A DNA stretch of 64,000 nucleotides from Parvularculaceae bacterium (GCA_028280115.1 JANQMJ010000014.1:1-64000); one strand, 5' to 3'; shown: positions 17,539-26,435, counted from the stretch's first letter. Notes: generated by a model not told the origin, from the letters alone. Translations and numbers: made by a program.

Positions 17539-18425
17539 AGATCCCCTCGGATCAGCTTCATCACGCCGGAAAAGTCGAGATCGTCCTTGCCGGCGGCTTC
17601 CATCAGCGCATAGACCGCCTCGGCCTGCGCGCCGAGCGGGGTTGCGACTTTCGCCGCATTGGCCGCGCCCTGGGCGAGACGCAAATCCTTGAGCATCATC
17701 GCCGCGGCGAAACCGGGCTGGTAGTCATTGTTTGACGGCGCGGCGGGTACCGGCCCCGGCGCGGGGCAATAGCTCGTCATCGACCAGCACTGGCCAGAAG
17801 CGGTCGAGGAGATGTCGAAAAAGGTCTGGGCGTCGAGGCCGAGCTTTTCCGCAAGATTGAACGCCTCGCACGTACCGATCATGGAAATCGCCAGCAGCAT
17901 GTTGTTGGCGATTTTCGCAACCTGGCCGTTGCCGGCGGCGCCGGCGTGAAAAACGTTCTTGCCCATGACGTCGAGGATCGGCCTGGCGCGTTCGAAGGCC
18001 GTGCTTTCGCCGCCGACCATGAAGGTGAGCGCGCCCGCCGCCGCCGCCGCAACGCCGCCCGAAACCGGCGCGTCGACCATGGCGAAGTCTTTGTCCGCCG
18101 CCGCAGCGATCACCGCGCGGGCGCTGTCGACGTCGATGGTGGACGAGTCGATAAAGAGCGCGCCGTCCTTTGCATGCGCAAGGACGCCGTAGTCTTCCAT
18201 ATAGACCGAACGCACATGCGCCCCCGCCGGCAGCATGGAGACGACGATATCGGCGTCCGCGACCGCCGCCGCGACGCTCTGCCCGCGCTTGCAGCCGGCT
18301 TCGACCGCGCGGTCGATGGCGCCGATGGAAAGGTCCGTCGCCGTCACGTCGTGGCCGGCCTTGGCGAGATTGGCCGCCATGGGCCCGCCCATATTGCCAA
18401 GGCCGATAAATGCGATGTTGGTCAT
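17535..18425 (-). CDS. mmsB: 3-hydroxyisobutyrate dehydrogenase
   Basis: MmsB (296 aa) oxidises 3-hydroxyisobutyrate to methylmalonate semialdehyde with NAD, the penultimate step of valine degradation. The Rossmann motif FIGLGNMGGPMAANLAKAGH opens the protein; the substrate loop VDAPVSGGVAAA and the catalytic Lys in GNGQVAKIANNMLLA are in place. It lies at the downstream end of a minus-strand valine locus with mmsA, an acyl-CoA dehydrogenase and a hydroxyisobutyryl-CoA hydrolase, which makes this assignment firm within the beta-hydroxyacid dehydrogenase family. Confidence 0.93.
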   Translation of the reverse strand: MTNIAFIGLGNMGGPMAANLAKAGHDVTATDLSIGAIDRAVEAGCKRGQSVAAAVADADIVVSMLPAGAHVRSVYMEDYGVLAHAKDGALFIDSSTIDVDSARAVIAAAADKDFAMVDAPVSGGVAAAAAGALTFMVGGESTAFERARPILDVMGKNVFHAGAAGNGQVAKIANNMLLAISMIGTCEAFNLAEKLGLDAQTFFDISSTASGQCWSMTSYCPAPGPVPAAPSNNDYQPGFAAAMMLKDLRLAQGAANAAKVATPLGAQAEAVYALMEAAGKDDLDFSGVMKLIRGDL

Positions 18426-18448
18426 TAGTCGCTCCGCTTAGGTCAAGA

Positions 18449-18552
18449 GTGAAATGGTGAATGGTGAATAGAGGAAGTCATAAGCCGTTCCGGCGCTCAA
18501 GCGCTTCCACAAGCGCAAGCGACATATTCCCATTCACCATTTCACCATTCAC
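18449..18552. repeat. Inverted GGTGAA/TTCACC micro-repeats
   Basis: The gap between mmsB and the SDR gene has tandem GTGAAATGGTGAATGGTGAA (18449-18468) and, about 60 bases on, its approximate inverse ATTCACCATTTCACCATTCA (18532-18551). The two arms can fold onto each other around a loop that contains another small palindrome (GCGCTTCCACAAGCGC). There is no coding sequence. It may be a dispersed repeat or a terminator-like structure for the SDR transcript. Confidence 0.55.
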
Positions 18553-18562
18553 GCCCTCACCG

Positions 18563-19237
18563 TTACCATGGAATCTCCCGGCCGTCATAGGCGAGGAATT
18601 TCGGCGACGATGTCGGACGCATTTCCTCAAACCGTTGACGCAAACCGCTCACGCTTTGCTCGGCCGTGATGCGCGCATGGGGTCCGCCCATGTCGGTCTT
18701 GACCCAGCCGGGATGGAACGTCGCGATGGCGACATCCTTGGGCGCAAGCTCCGGCGCGATAACCTGGACCGCCATGTTGAGCGCGGCTTTGGACGTGCGA
18801 TAGGGGATCGCCCCGCTCGAGGCGTCGGCGATGGAGCCCATTTCCGACGTCATGGCTGCGATACGGCCTTTGGCCTTGATCGCATGGGGCGCGAACGCTT
18901 CGCAGGTCGCGACCGCGCCATAAAGATTGACGTCCATGACCCGCTTCCAGGCGTCGTAATCCATGTCGCCGAAGCCGGGAATGTTCCAGCTGCCGACCCC
19001 GGCATTGGCGATCACGACATTGAGCGGCGCATCGATCTTCTCCGCCAGCGCGTATATCGCCGCGAGATCGCTCACGTCGAGCGCGTGAACGGTAATGTCG
19101 CCTTCAAGCGCGTTCAGGTCCGATGCGGCCTGGGGATTGCGGCAACAGGCGTACACTTTCCAGCCGTCGGCGGCGTATTGTTTTACGAACTCAAGGCCAA
19201 TGCCGCGATTGGCGCCGGTGATGAGGATTGAGGGCAT
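18563..19237 (-). CDS. SDR oxidoreductase, C-factor-like
   Basis: Short-chain dehydrogenase/reductase of 224 aa. Cofactor motif TGANRGIGLEFVKQYA, NAG motif VIANAGVGSW and catalytic PYRTSKAALNM (YxxxK) are present, with the upstream catalytic Ser in TSEMGSI. Overall pattern resembles the C-factor/sniffer-type SDRs. The substrate cannot be inferred from sequence. It lies within the valine-degradation block but has no established step there; the following 137 bases to mmsB hold only micro-repeats. Confidence 0.82.
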   Translation of the reverse strand: MPSILITGANRGIGLEFVKQYAADGWKVYACCRNPQAASDLNALEGDITVHALDVSDLAAIYALAEKIDAPLNVVIANAGVGSWNIPGFGDMDYDAWKRVMDVNLYGAVATCEAFAPHAIKAKGRIAAMTSEMGSIADASSGAIPYRTSKAALNMAVQVIAPELAPKDVAIATFHPGWVKTDMGGPHARITAEQSVSGLRQRFEEMRPTSSPKFLAYDGREIPW

Positions 19238-19271
19238 AACGTTCCTTCATTCAAACGAATAATGCCGCAAA

Positions 19272-20330
19272 CTACGGCAACACCAGTTCCGCCTCGCCGA
19301 GATGGTCGAAATAATGGGCGATGTCGGCGTCGTCGACCTCGCCGAGCGTCGCCGGCTTCCATTGCGGCTTGCGGTCCTTGTCGATGATCTGGGCGCGCAC
19401 GCCCTCGAAAAAGTCATGGCCTTCCATGACCCGGCGCACGATGCGAAACTCCATTTTCATATTGTCGTCGAAATCGAGTTCATGACCGCGCTTCATCTGT
19501 TCGAAGGTGATGCGCATGGAGGTCGGCGACATGCGCGACAAAGTTTTGAAGACGTCCGCGGCGAAATCGCTGGGATCGTCTTCCAGCGCGGCCATCAGGG
19601 CGTCGAGGGTTTCGAAGCCCTGAAAATGCCGCGCGATCCTGGGGCGCAAATCGTTGACGCCCGCATGGCCGGGATCGCCGGCGAAAACGTCGAGCACGGC
19701 CTCGATATCCGCATGAGCGTGCTCGCCCAGGGGGGTGCGCAACAGCGCGGCTTCAAGATCGGCTTGTTTTTCCGACGGCGTATAATGGGTGGCGATGCCC
19801 GCCGCCATGCAGTCCGCGGCCCTGGCCCGCGCGCCGGTAAGCGCATAGTAAAGCCCCAGCCCATCATGCAGCCGCGGCATGAAATGCCCGCCCCCGACAT
19901 CGGGAAACAGACCGATCCCGGTTTCCGGCATGGCGAACAGCGTTGCGTCGCCGGCGACGCGGAAATCGCCATGCACCGAAATGCCCACGCCGCCGCCCAT
20001 GACGACGCCGTCGATCAGCGTCACATAGGGTTTCGGGTAATGATAGATCAGCGCGTTGTTGACATATTCGTCGCGAAAAAATTCCGACGCGCCGGCCGGA
20101 TCGGTCCTGGCGTTGTCGGCAAGCCAGCGAATGTCGCCCCCGGCGCAAAAGGCGCGGTCGCCAGCGCCCTTGACCAGCACGGCCTTGACCGCGTTGAGCG
20201 CGGCCCATTCGAACAGCTGAGCGTGCATCGCATTGACCATGTCCCGGGTCAGCGCGTTGAGCGCCTTTGGGCGGTTCAAGGTGACGACGCCCCAGTCGCC
20301 GGTTCGGTCGAATAAAATGTCGTCGGTCAT
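19272..20330 (-). CDS. 3-hydroxyisobutyryl-CoA hydrolase
   Basis: Crotonase-family protein of 352 aa, longer than simple enoyl-CoA hydratases and matching 3-hydroxyisobutyryl-CoA hydrolase (HIBCH). Signatures are VTLNRPKALNALTRDMV, the oxyanion region FCAGGDIRWL, VTLIDGVVMGGGVGISVHG and MPETGIGLFPDVGG. It releases 3-hydroxyisobutyrate from its CoA ester, the reaction that feeds MmsB. The frame stays open well upstream, but ATG 20330 fits the family start and overlaps the stop of the preceding small membrane gene by the ATGA arrangement. Confidence 0.9.
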   Translation of the reverse strand: MTDDILFDRTGDWGVVTLNRPKALNALTRDMVNAMHAQLFEWAALNAVKAVLVKGAGDRAFCAGGDIRWLADNARTDPAGASEFFRDEYVNNALIYHYPKPYVTLIDGVVMGGGVGISVHGDFRVAGDATLFAMPETGIGLFPDVGGGHFMPRLHDGLGLYYALTGARARAADCMAAGIATHYTPSEKQADLEAALLRTPLGEHAHADIEAVLDVFAGDPGHAGVNDLRPRIARHFQGFETLDALMAALEDDPSDFAADVFKTLSRMSPTSMRITFEQMKRGHELDFDDNMKMEFRIVRRVMEGHDFFEGVRAQIIDKDRKPQWKPATLGEVDDADIAHYFDHLGEAELVLP

Positions 20331-20587
20331 GTGTCGGATTTGCCTCTTATGAAAATCATGACGGACAAAGATATGATGAACACGCCGCTGTAAAACGCGT
20401 AGGAAATACCCGGACTCTTGAACGCCAGAAGATGGAGCAGGAAATATCCAAGATAAGAAATTTCTCCACTCGCAATCATTTCGCGTTCTACACTGCCCGC
20501 CAAAGTAAAAGCAGCGGCATATGCCGCATAGGCGATAAATGCGAGGCCGGTTATCCCGAACAAGAATGTGATGATAAACTTGGCCAT
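20327..20587 (-). CDS. Small membrane protein in the valine block
   Basis: An 86-aa protein with hydrophobic segments at about 4-28 (FIITFLFGITGLAFIAYAAY) and 48-80 (YFLLHLLAFKSPGISYAFYSGVF, then IISLSVMIFI), so two or three membrane helices. No family recognised. It starts 12 bases after the acyl-CoA dehydrogenase stop and its stop overlaps the next start (ATGA), so it is translated within the valine operon. Its DNA is AT-richer than the flanking catabolic genes, suggesting later insertion. Confidence 0.6.
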   Translation of the reverse strand: MAKFIITFLFGITGLAFIAYAAYAAAFTLAGSVEREMIASGEISYLGYFLLHLLAFKSPGISYAFYSGVFIISLSVMIFIRGKSDT

Positions 20588-20599
20588 TCGGTCGGATCG

Positions 20600-21748
20600 C
20601 TACGCCTGATATTCCTTCAGCATGTCGCGCGCGACGATGACGCGCATGATTTCGTTGGCGCCTTCGAGAATCTGGTGCACCCGCACGTCGCGCAGCATGC
20701 GCTCCAGCGGGTAGTCGCGTAAGTAGCCATAGCCGCCATGAAGCTGCAGCGCGTCGTTGACGATGGTAAAGCCCGCATCGGTGACAAAACGTTTGGCCAT
20801 GGCGCAAAAGCGGGTTGCGTCCGGGGTCTTGTTGTCGAGCTTCCACGCCGCCTGGTAGAGAAATACCCGCGCCGCCTCGAGTTCGGTCGCCATGTCCGCC
20901 AGCTTGAACTGCAGCGCCTGCAGTTCGTTAAGACGCTTGCCGAAGGCGCGCCGTTCATTGGCGTAATCGAGCGCGGCTTTGAGCGCCGCATTCGCCGTGC
21001 CCAGGGAACAGGCGGCAATGTTGAGCCGGCCGCCGTCAAGGCCCATCATGGCAAAGCGGAAGCCCTCGCCCTCCTCGCCCACGCGGTTGGCGACGGGGAT
21101 GCGGCAGTCCTCGAAATTGACGATCGCCGTGGGCTGCGACTTCCAGCCCATCTTGGCCTCCAGCGCGCCGAAGGAAAGACCGGGCGTATCCTTTTCCACC
21201 AGCACGGTGGAAATCCCGCGCGGGCCGTCTTCGCCGGTACGGACCATGACGATGTAAAGATCGGATACGCCGGCGCCGGAGATAAACGCTTTCGATCCGT
21301 TTAGGACGTACTCGTCGCCGTCGCGCACGGCTTTGGTCTTAAGCGCAGCCGCATCCGAGCCCGAACCGGGCTCGGTCAGGCAATAGCTCGACACCATCTC
21401 CATCGACGTCAGTTTCGGACAGTATTTTTGCCGCAATTCTTCCGATGCGAAGCGGTCGATCATCCAGCAGCACATATTGTGGATGGAGATATAGGCCGCC
21501 GTCGACGTGCATCCTTCCGACAGCGCTTCGAAGATCAGCGCCGCCTCGACCCGACCGAGGCCGGACCCGCCCACATCGTCGTGCGTATAAATGCCCGCAA
21601 GGCCGAGTTCCGCCGATTTTTTGATGACGTCTACGGGAAAATGACTTTTTTCGTCCCACTGCGCAGCATGGGGCGCGAGTTCGTCCGCCGCAAAACGCCG
21701 CGCCATATCCTGAATGGCTTGTTGTTCGTCCGTCAGTGCGAAATCCAT
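20600..21748 (-). CDS. Acyl-CoA dehydrogenase, probable isobutyryl-CoA dehydrogenase
   Basis: FAD-dependent acyl-CoA dehydrogenase of 382 aa. Seen are CLTEPGSGSDAAALKTKA (flavin/substrate loop), KAFISGAGVSDLYIV, RRAFGKRLNELQALQFKLADM and, near the C-terminus, the catalytic Glu in HQILEGANEIMRVI. Context with HIBCH, mmsB and mmsA points to isobutyryl-CoA to methacrylyl-CoA, the first dehydrogenation in valine catabolism. The family alone does not fix chain specificity, and other short branched acyl-CoAs remain possible. Homotetramer, passing electrons to ETF. Confidence 0.88.
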   Translation of the reverse strand: MDFALTDEQQAIQDMARRFAADELAPHAAQWDEKSHFPVDVIKKSAELGLAGIYTHDDVGGSGLGRVEAALIFEALSEGCTSTAAYISIHNMCCWMIDRFASEELRQKYCPKLTSMEMVSSYCLTEPGSGSDAAALKTKAVRDGDEYVLNGSKAFISGAGVSDLYIVMVRTGEDGPRGISTVLVEKDTPGLSFGALEAKMGWKSQPTAIVNFEDCRIPVANRVGEEGEGFRFAMMGLDGGRLNIAACSLGTANAALKAALDYANERRAFGKRLNELQALQFKLADMATELEAARVFLYQAAWKLDNKTPDATRFCAMAKRFVTDAGFTIVNDALQLHGGYGYLRDYPLERMLRDVRVHQILEGANEIMRVIVARDMLKEYQA

Positions 21749-21786
21749 CGCCGCCTCGTCGTTTGTCCAGGCGCGGCCGGCATAGC

Positions 21787-22977
21787 CTATCCGCGCGCTG
21801 CTTCTTCCAACGCCTGGAACAGCCGGTCAATATCGGCCGCATTATTATAGTAATGCGGCGAAACCCGCAGGGCCCAGCCGGCCTCGGCCAGCCCTCGATC
21901 CATTGGCGCCCATTCGGCCGGCAAGAGGCTCACATTGACGCCCGCTGCGGCCATCGCCCGCTGCGTCGCCGGCCCGTCCAGCCCTTCGGCGCAGATCGGG
22001 ATGATCGGGGCGACCGGGTCGCCGCGGTCGATCGCGCGCCATCGGTTCTGGCCGGCGATGCGGGCCCGGATGGCATTATTGAGGTCGCGCAGCCGGGCCT
22101 CGATCCGGTCAAGACCGATCTCAAGGGCGTATTTCGCCGCGGCGCCGAAACCGAGCAGCGCCGCATAGGAAAATTCCCAGTCCTCGAACCGCTTTGCCGT
22201 CGGCGCCGGCGCGTATTCGCGCTCGTTCATCAGCATGGCGCCGCGCAGATCGATGAACAGCGGCTCAAGGCCCGCGTCCAGCGCACGATCGGAGACATAA
22301 AGCATCCCCGCGCCGCGCGGCCCCCGGACAAATTTGCGCGACGTGGCGCTCAAAAAGTCGCAACCAATCGCTTCGACATCGATGGGCATTTGCCCCGCCG
22401 ACTGACAGGCGTCGACAAGATAATGAACGTCATGGCGCCGGCAAACCGCGCCGATCCCGGCGACATCTTCGATGAAGCCGCTGCTCGTGTTGATATGCAC
22501 CGAGGCGACCAGCTTCGGGCGGCGTTTCGCGATCAGCGCCTCAAGCGCTTGCAGGTCCGCGCCGGCGCCGTCTTCGCGTTTGGGCGCCTGAACGATCTCC
22601 ACGCCAAAGCGCCTGGCCAGCGAGACAAGCTGGATCTGGTTCGAGGCATATTCGCTCCAGGACGCGATAATCACGTCGCCGCGCTCGAACGCAATGGCGG
22701 ATAAGGCCCGCGCGTAAGAATCGGTCGCATTGGCGGTCAGCGCGATGTTTTCCGGCCTGGCGCCGATCAGCGCGGCCCCGTGGCGATAAACCTCGGCGAT
22801 GGCGTCGGCGCGCAAATGCGCCGCTTCATAACCGCCGCAGCGCGCCTCCAGATCGATATGGGCCTTGACCGCGTCGATGACCGGCCGGGGCATGAGCGCC
22901 GCGCCGGCATTGTTGAAATGCGCGACGCTTTCAGCGCCGGGCGTTTCCCGCCGATAGCCCAGCCAGGGATCATCCAT
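21787..22977 (-). CDS. Class V aminotransferase-fold PLP enzyme
   Basis: A 396-aa PLP enzyme of the class V aminotransferase/cysteine desulfurase superfamily. The cofactor region is LVDACQSAGQMPIDVEAIGC (PLP-binding Asp and Gln), with the Schiff-base Lys in SATSRKFVRGPRG. NNAGAALMP at the start and NTSSGFIEDV are also typical. Close relatives are annotated as isopenicillin-epimerase-like or kynureninase-like, so the reaction is open. It sits between the acyl-CoA dehydrogenase and the DedA gene; a role in valine breakdown is not evident. Confidence 0.82.
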   Translation of the reverse strand: MDDPWLGYRRETPGAESVAHFNNAGAALMPRPVIDAVKAHIDLEARCGGYEAAHLRADAIAEVYRHGAALIGARPENIALTANATDSYARALSAIAFERGDVIIASWSEYASNQIQLVSLARRFGVEIVQAPKREDGAGADLQALEALIAKRRPKLVASVHINTSSGFIEDVAGIGAVCRRHDVHYLVDACQSAGQMPIDVEAIGCDFLSATSRKFVRGPRGAGMLYVSDRALDAGLEPLFIDLRGAMLMNEREYAPAPTAKRFEDWEFSYAALLGFGAAAKYALEIGLDRIEARLRDLNNAIRARIAGQNRWRAIDRGDPVAPIIPICAEGLDGPATQRAMAAAGVNVSLLPAEWAPMDRGLAEAGWALRVSPHYYNNAADIDRLFQALEEAARG

Positions 22978-23039
22978 TCAACGCTCCGGAAATCCGCACC
23001 GCCGCGCAAAACCTTTTACGCATCCAATCAAGAGAGCAA

Positions 23040-23711
23040 TCATTCGTGTTTCGTCTTGGCGGCGTCTTTTTCGTGTTCGTCTTCCTCGATGCAATCGGCC
23101 ACGTCCGGGATCGGATGATCGAATTCCTTGGACAGCGGCGTCATCGGGCCTTCGTGCTTGTTGACGTGGTTCAGCCATCGCACGCCGACATAGATCGTCA
23201 ACGCTGCGATGGCGATCAGCGGCAGCCAGATGACCGCTTCCTCGCCGGCGACGGCGCCGACCGAATGAAACAGGCCGAACATGATGGCCACATAAAGCGA
23301 CGCCGTCAGGACCAGCGTCAGGACGTATTTGCCGTAATGGGCCTTGAAGAATCCCGCGGCGACGTAGGTCGGAATGCGCGTGCCGGGCACAAACCGCGCG
23401 GTCAGCATGATCTGAACGAATTCCTTGCTGATAAGATCGCCGGCGACGGAAACGCCCGGCTTCTCGGCGAATTTGTGCGCCCATTGATGACGGCGCGCGA
23501 GATGGCCCATCCAGTATTTCCAAGCGTCGCTGCCCACCAGCCCCGCCAGGATGGCGATCACGATAAAGAGCGTCGAGCCGGCGCCGACCAGCGAGGCTGT
23601 GGCGGCGCCGATGACCGCCACGTCTTCCTGGATGAACGGCGTGAAAAAAATCGCGGCGTAAAGCACCCAGCCGCTAAACATCGCCAACTCCGCCGCTTCA
23701 AGTCCGAACAC
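23040..23711 (-). CDS. DedA/SNARE-associated family membrane protein
   Basis: DedA-family inner-membrane protein. The conserved core is VAVIGAATASLVGAG, the LVGSDAWKYWMGHLARR segment (D-x-x-x-Y-x-x-G type) and MLTARFVPGTRIPTYVAAGF, the re-entrant motif. Such proteins act in lipid or undecaprenyl-phosphate traffic and envelope homeostasis. The start is uncertain: GTG 23711 with an AGGA site gives 223 aa, but an ATG at 23827 behind a strong GGGGGA site begins MTDRLAERILSLIKG in another frame, which stops two bases before this GTG. A frameshift or translational coupling is possible. Confidence 0.75.
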   Translation of the reverse strand: MFGLEAAELAMFSGWVLYAAIFFTPFIQEDVAVIGAATASLVGAGSTLFIVIAILAGLVGSDAWKYWMGHLARRHQWAHKFAEKPGVSVAGDLISKEFVQIMLTARFVPGTRIPTYVAAGFFKAHYGKYVLTLVLTASLYVAIMFGLFHSVGAVAGEEAVIWLPLIAIAALTIYVGVRWLNHVNKHEGPMTPLSKEFDHPIPDVADCIEEDEHEKDAAKTKHE

Positions 23712-23845
23712 GTTTAATTCCTGATACTTCTCTTTCTGCGGCGAATGGTCGGCGATGATATTGTCGGCGGCGTCGTAATAAATCCCTTTATCAGCGACAA
23801 AATGCGTTCGGCAAGCCTGTCCGTCATCGGCCGGTCCCCCACCGT

Positions 23846-24226
23846 TCAGCGCCGATATTGTCTTTTGAGAATGATTGCAGCCAGGAGCGCAAGCCAGGCG
23901 GGCGCCTGAATGCCCGCCATGTTCACAAGCGCAACCGTATCGAAGGCGAAACCGCGCGCCGCCCACATTTGCAGATGATAAACCGCATGCAGCGCCGGCC
24001 AGGCGCTTGCAACCAGCAGCGCGCCGGCGCTGCGCCCGCGAACGCCCCAGACAAAGGCGCCGGCCGTGACCAGATAGACGATGGCGACGTCGCGGATGAA
24101 ATGCGTGTTGTAGGGCCCGAGCATGGAAACGCCGGGAACGGCGTCGTACCAGCCGCGCGGATCGAACAGCATGAAAAACCCGTGCAATGCGTAGCCCACG
24201 GCGATAACCAACAGCAAAATGCGCAT
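23846..24226 (-). CDS. Small polytopic membrane protein, unknown
   Basis: A 126-aa protein with four predicted membrane helices (about 2-20, 43-62, 67-84 and 98-120) and motifs FDPRGWYDAVPGV and THFIRDVAIVYLV. These recall small uncharacterised alphaproteobacterial membrane proteins; I do not recognise a defined function. It lies 81 bases after mmsA and 18 bases before the ATG at 23827 that may be the true DedA start, so it probably belongs to the same transcript. Confidence 0.6.
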   Translation of the reverse strand: MRILLLVIAVGYALHGFFMLFDPRGWYDAVPGVSMLGPYNTHFIRDVAIVYLVTAGAFVWGVRGRSAGALLVASAWPALHAVYHLQMWAARGFAFDTVALVNMAGIQAPAWLALLAAIILKRQYRR

Positions 24227-24307
24227 GGGACCGTTCTCTATTGTTTTTCAGCCGGCGGAATAAATCCCATCCTGCCGATGACTGCCGATTACAAACGGCG
24301 CGCGGCC

Positions 24308-25804
24308 CTACCCCATCGTGGGAATAACAAACTCCGGGCCCTGGACGTCTTCGGGCCAGCGCTGGGTGACGGTTTTGACCTTGGTCCAGAAACGCACGCC
24401 TTCCGGCCCGTGCTGGTTGATGTCGCCGTAGCCGGAGCGCTTCCAGCCGCCGAAGGTGTGATACGCTACCGGCACCGGGATCGGCACGTTAACGCCGACC
24501 ATGCCGACATTGACTTTCTGCGCGAATTCCCGCGCCGCCGCGCCATTGCGGGTAAAGATCGCGACCCCGTTGCCATATTGGTGATTGGAGGGCAGCGCGA
24601 CCGCTTCCTCGAAATTTTTCGCCCGCGCCACCTGCAACACCGGTCCGAAGATTTCTTCATCATAGGACTTGTGGCCGGGCCTTGCCCGGTCGAGCAGCGT
24701 GCCGCCCATGAAGAAGCCGTTCTCATAACCTTGGAGCGAAAAATCCCGGCCGTCGACAACGAGTTCCTGGCCCTCTTCGACCGCCAGGTCGATATAGGCC
24801 CGCACTTGCTCGCGGTGCGCGGCGGTGACCAGCGGACCGAGATCGGAGTCTTCCGACAGCGACGGGCCGATGCGCAGGGCCTCCACTTTCGGCTTGAGCA
24901 TGGCGACCAGCGTGTCCGCCGTCTCCTCGCCCACGGGCACGGCCACCGGGGTCGCCATGCAGCGCTCGCCCGCCGAGCCGAAGGCCGAACCGATCAGATT
25001 GTTGACCGCGTTTTCCATATCCGCGTCGGGCAGCACGATCATGTGGTTCTTGGCCCCGCCGAAAGCCTGCACCCGTTTGCCGTTGGCGGTTCCGGTGGCA
25101 TAGATGTAATGGGCGATTTTCGACGAGCCGACGAAGGATATCGCCTTGACGCGGGGATCGGCGAGAATCGCGTCCACCGCTTCCTTGTCGCCGTTGACGA
25201 CGTTCAATACGCCTTCGGGCGCGCCCGCCTCCATCATCAATTCCGCAAGGCGCAAGGGAACGGACGGGTCCTTTTCCGACGGCTTGTTGATGAAGGTGTT
25301 GCCGCAGGCGATAGCGACGGAAAACATCCACATCGGGATCATCGCCGGAAAGTTGAACGGCGTAATACCCGCAACGACGCCGAGGGGCTGGCGCATGGAA
25401 TAAACGTCGATGCCCGGCCCCGCCGCGTCGGTATATTCGCCCTTTTGAAGATGGGGTATGCCGCAGGCGAATTCGACCACTTCAAGCCCGCGCTGCACGT
25501 CGCCGCGCGCGTCGGGAAGCACCTTGCCGTGCTCCTCCGAAAGCATCCGGGCAAGATTGTCCATGTCCTTTTCGACGAGTTCCTTGAACTTGAAGATCAC
25601 CCGCGCCCGGCGCTGGGGGTTGATTGCGGCCCAGGCGGGAAACGCTTTTTGCGCGGCATCGACGGCTTTTTCGACTTCCGCCGCGCTGGCCAGCGTGACT
25701 TGCCGCTGCACCTCGCCGGTGGACGGGTTGAAGATGTCAAACAATCGGCCCGACGTTCCGCCGACTCGTTCGCCATTGATGAAATGTCCAAGTTCCGCCG
25801 CCAT
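24308..25804 (-). CDS. mmsA: Methylmalonate-semialdehyde dehydrogenase (CoA-acylating)
   Basis: MmsA (498 aa) converts methylmalonate semialdehyde, NAD and CoA to propionyl-CoA, CO2 and NADH, the last valine-specific step. Aldehyde dehydrogenase hallmarks are ITPFNFPAMIPMWM, VGSSKIAHYIYATG and the catalytic Cys in GSAGERCMATPVAV; the protein lacks the general-base Glu motif of ordinary ALDHs, as expected for the CoA-acylating group. It is the first gene of the minus-strand catabolic block. The 133 bases upstream contain no gene and no regulator is adjacent. Confidence 0.94.
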   Translation of the reverse strand: MAAELGHFINGERVGGTSGRLFDIFNPSTGEVQRQVTLASAAEVEKAVDAAQKAFPAWAAINPQRRARVIFKFKELVEKDMDNLARMLSEEHGKVLPDARGDVQRGLEVVEFACGIPHLQKGEYTDAAGPGIDVYSMRQPLGVVAGITPFNFPAMIPMWMFSVAIACGNTFINKPSEKDPSVPLRLAELMMEAGAPEGVLNVVNGDKEAVDAILADPRVKAISFVGSSKIAHYIYATGTANGKRVQAFGGAKNHMIVLPDADMENAVNNLIGSAFGSAGERCMATPVAVPVGEETADTLVAMLKPKVEALRIGPSLSEDSDLGPLVTAAHREQVRAYIDLAVEEGQELVVDGRDFSLQGYENGFFMGGTLLDRARPGHKSYDEEIFGPVLQVARAKNFEEAVALPSNHQYGNGVAIFTRNGAAAREFAQKVNVGMVGVNVPIPVPVAYHTFGGWKRSGYGDINQHGPEGVRFWTKVKTVTQRWPEDVQGPEFVIPTMG

Positions 25805-25937
25805 GGGATGGTCCTCGCCTCAAAAGGGGGTGAAATTTCGCCGGACACTAGGCGCGGCGGCGCAAGGCCGCAAGGCGCGCGGCGCGGGACTTGCCGCCGC
25901 CGCCGTTCAGTTTCGCGAGAGCGATGTCCTTGGACGA

Positions 25938-26435
25938 TTATTCGACCGGATGCAGCAGCGACGCGCTGTCGGCCGCAAATCGGCCGCTGACGGCGCCGAC
26001 CACATGGCTGACGGTCTTGCCGTCGTCGGCGAGCGGCGCGGTGACGGCGCGCATCAGCACGCGCCTGCCGTCGCACAGGGTCAGCATGTCTTCGCTGAAG
26101 TTGGGCGCTTCCTCGGCGACGGCGGCGCCGATGCCGCCTGTCGCTTTTTCGAGCAGCGACAACGTCCACTCGGTCGCGCCGGAAAGATAAACATCCGAGA
26201 GCCGTCCGAGATTGTCGCCGAGATAGATGAAATAGGGAAAGCCGACGCTCTTTTTAAGATCGACGACGAAGATCCAGTCCCAGTCCGCGCCGAGGTCCAT
26301 TTCCTGAAGCGCCGCCCAGCTTGGGAACTGGCCGCGCGCGGCGCGCGCCCAGGCGTCGATCAGACGGCGCGTAATGCGCCGGTCCGCGGCCGGCGCGGCC
26401 GTGACGTCAAACAGCGTGGCGATATCGCTTAACAT
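25938..26435 (-). CDS. PAS domain protein, first of a tandem pair
   Basis: A 165-aa protein that is almost entirely a PAS-like domain: DWDWIFVVDLKKSVGFPYFIYLGDNL followed by SVYLSG-type and GRRVLMRAVTAPLADDGKTV strands. No kinase, cyclase or DNA-binding output is present, so it may be a stand-alone sensor or adaptor. It is clearly homologous to the gene just upstream (26545-26997), sharing DLG-DW, FPYFIYLGDNL and GAV-G segments, so the two arose by duplication. Ligand and partner are unknown. Confidence 0.7.
   Translation of the reverse strand: MLSDIATLFDVTAAPAADRRITRRLIDAWARAARGQFPSWAALQEMDLGADWDWIFVVDLKKSVGFPYFIYLGDNLGRLSDVYLSGATEWTLSLLEKATGGIGAAVAEEAPNFSEDMLTLCDGRRVLMRAVTAPLADDGKTVSHVVGAVSGRFAADSASLLHPVE

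Noticed and set aside
23858-25990. 710-codon plus-strand open frame
   Set aside because: Antisense to mmsA; composition is Arg/Gly/His-rich without any motif, while the minus strand encodes a full aldehyde dehydrogenase.
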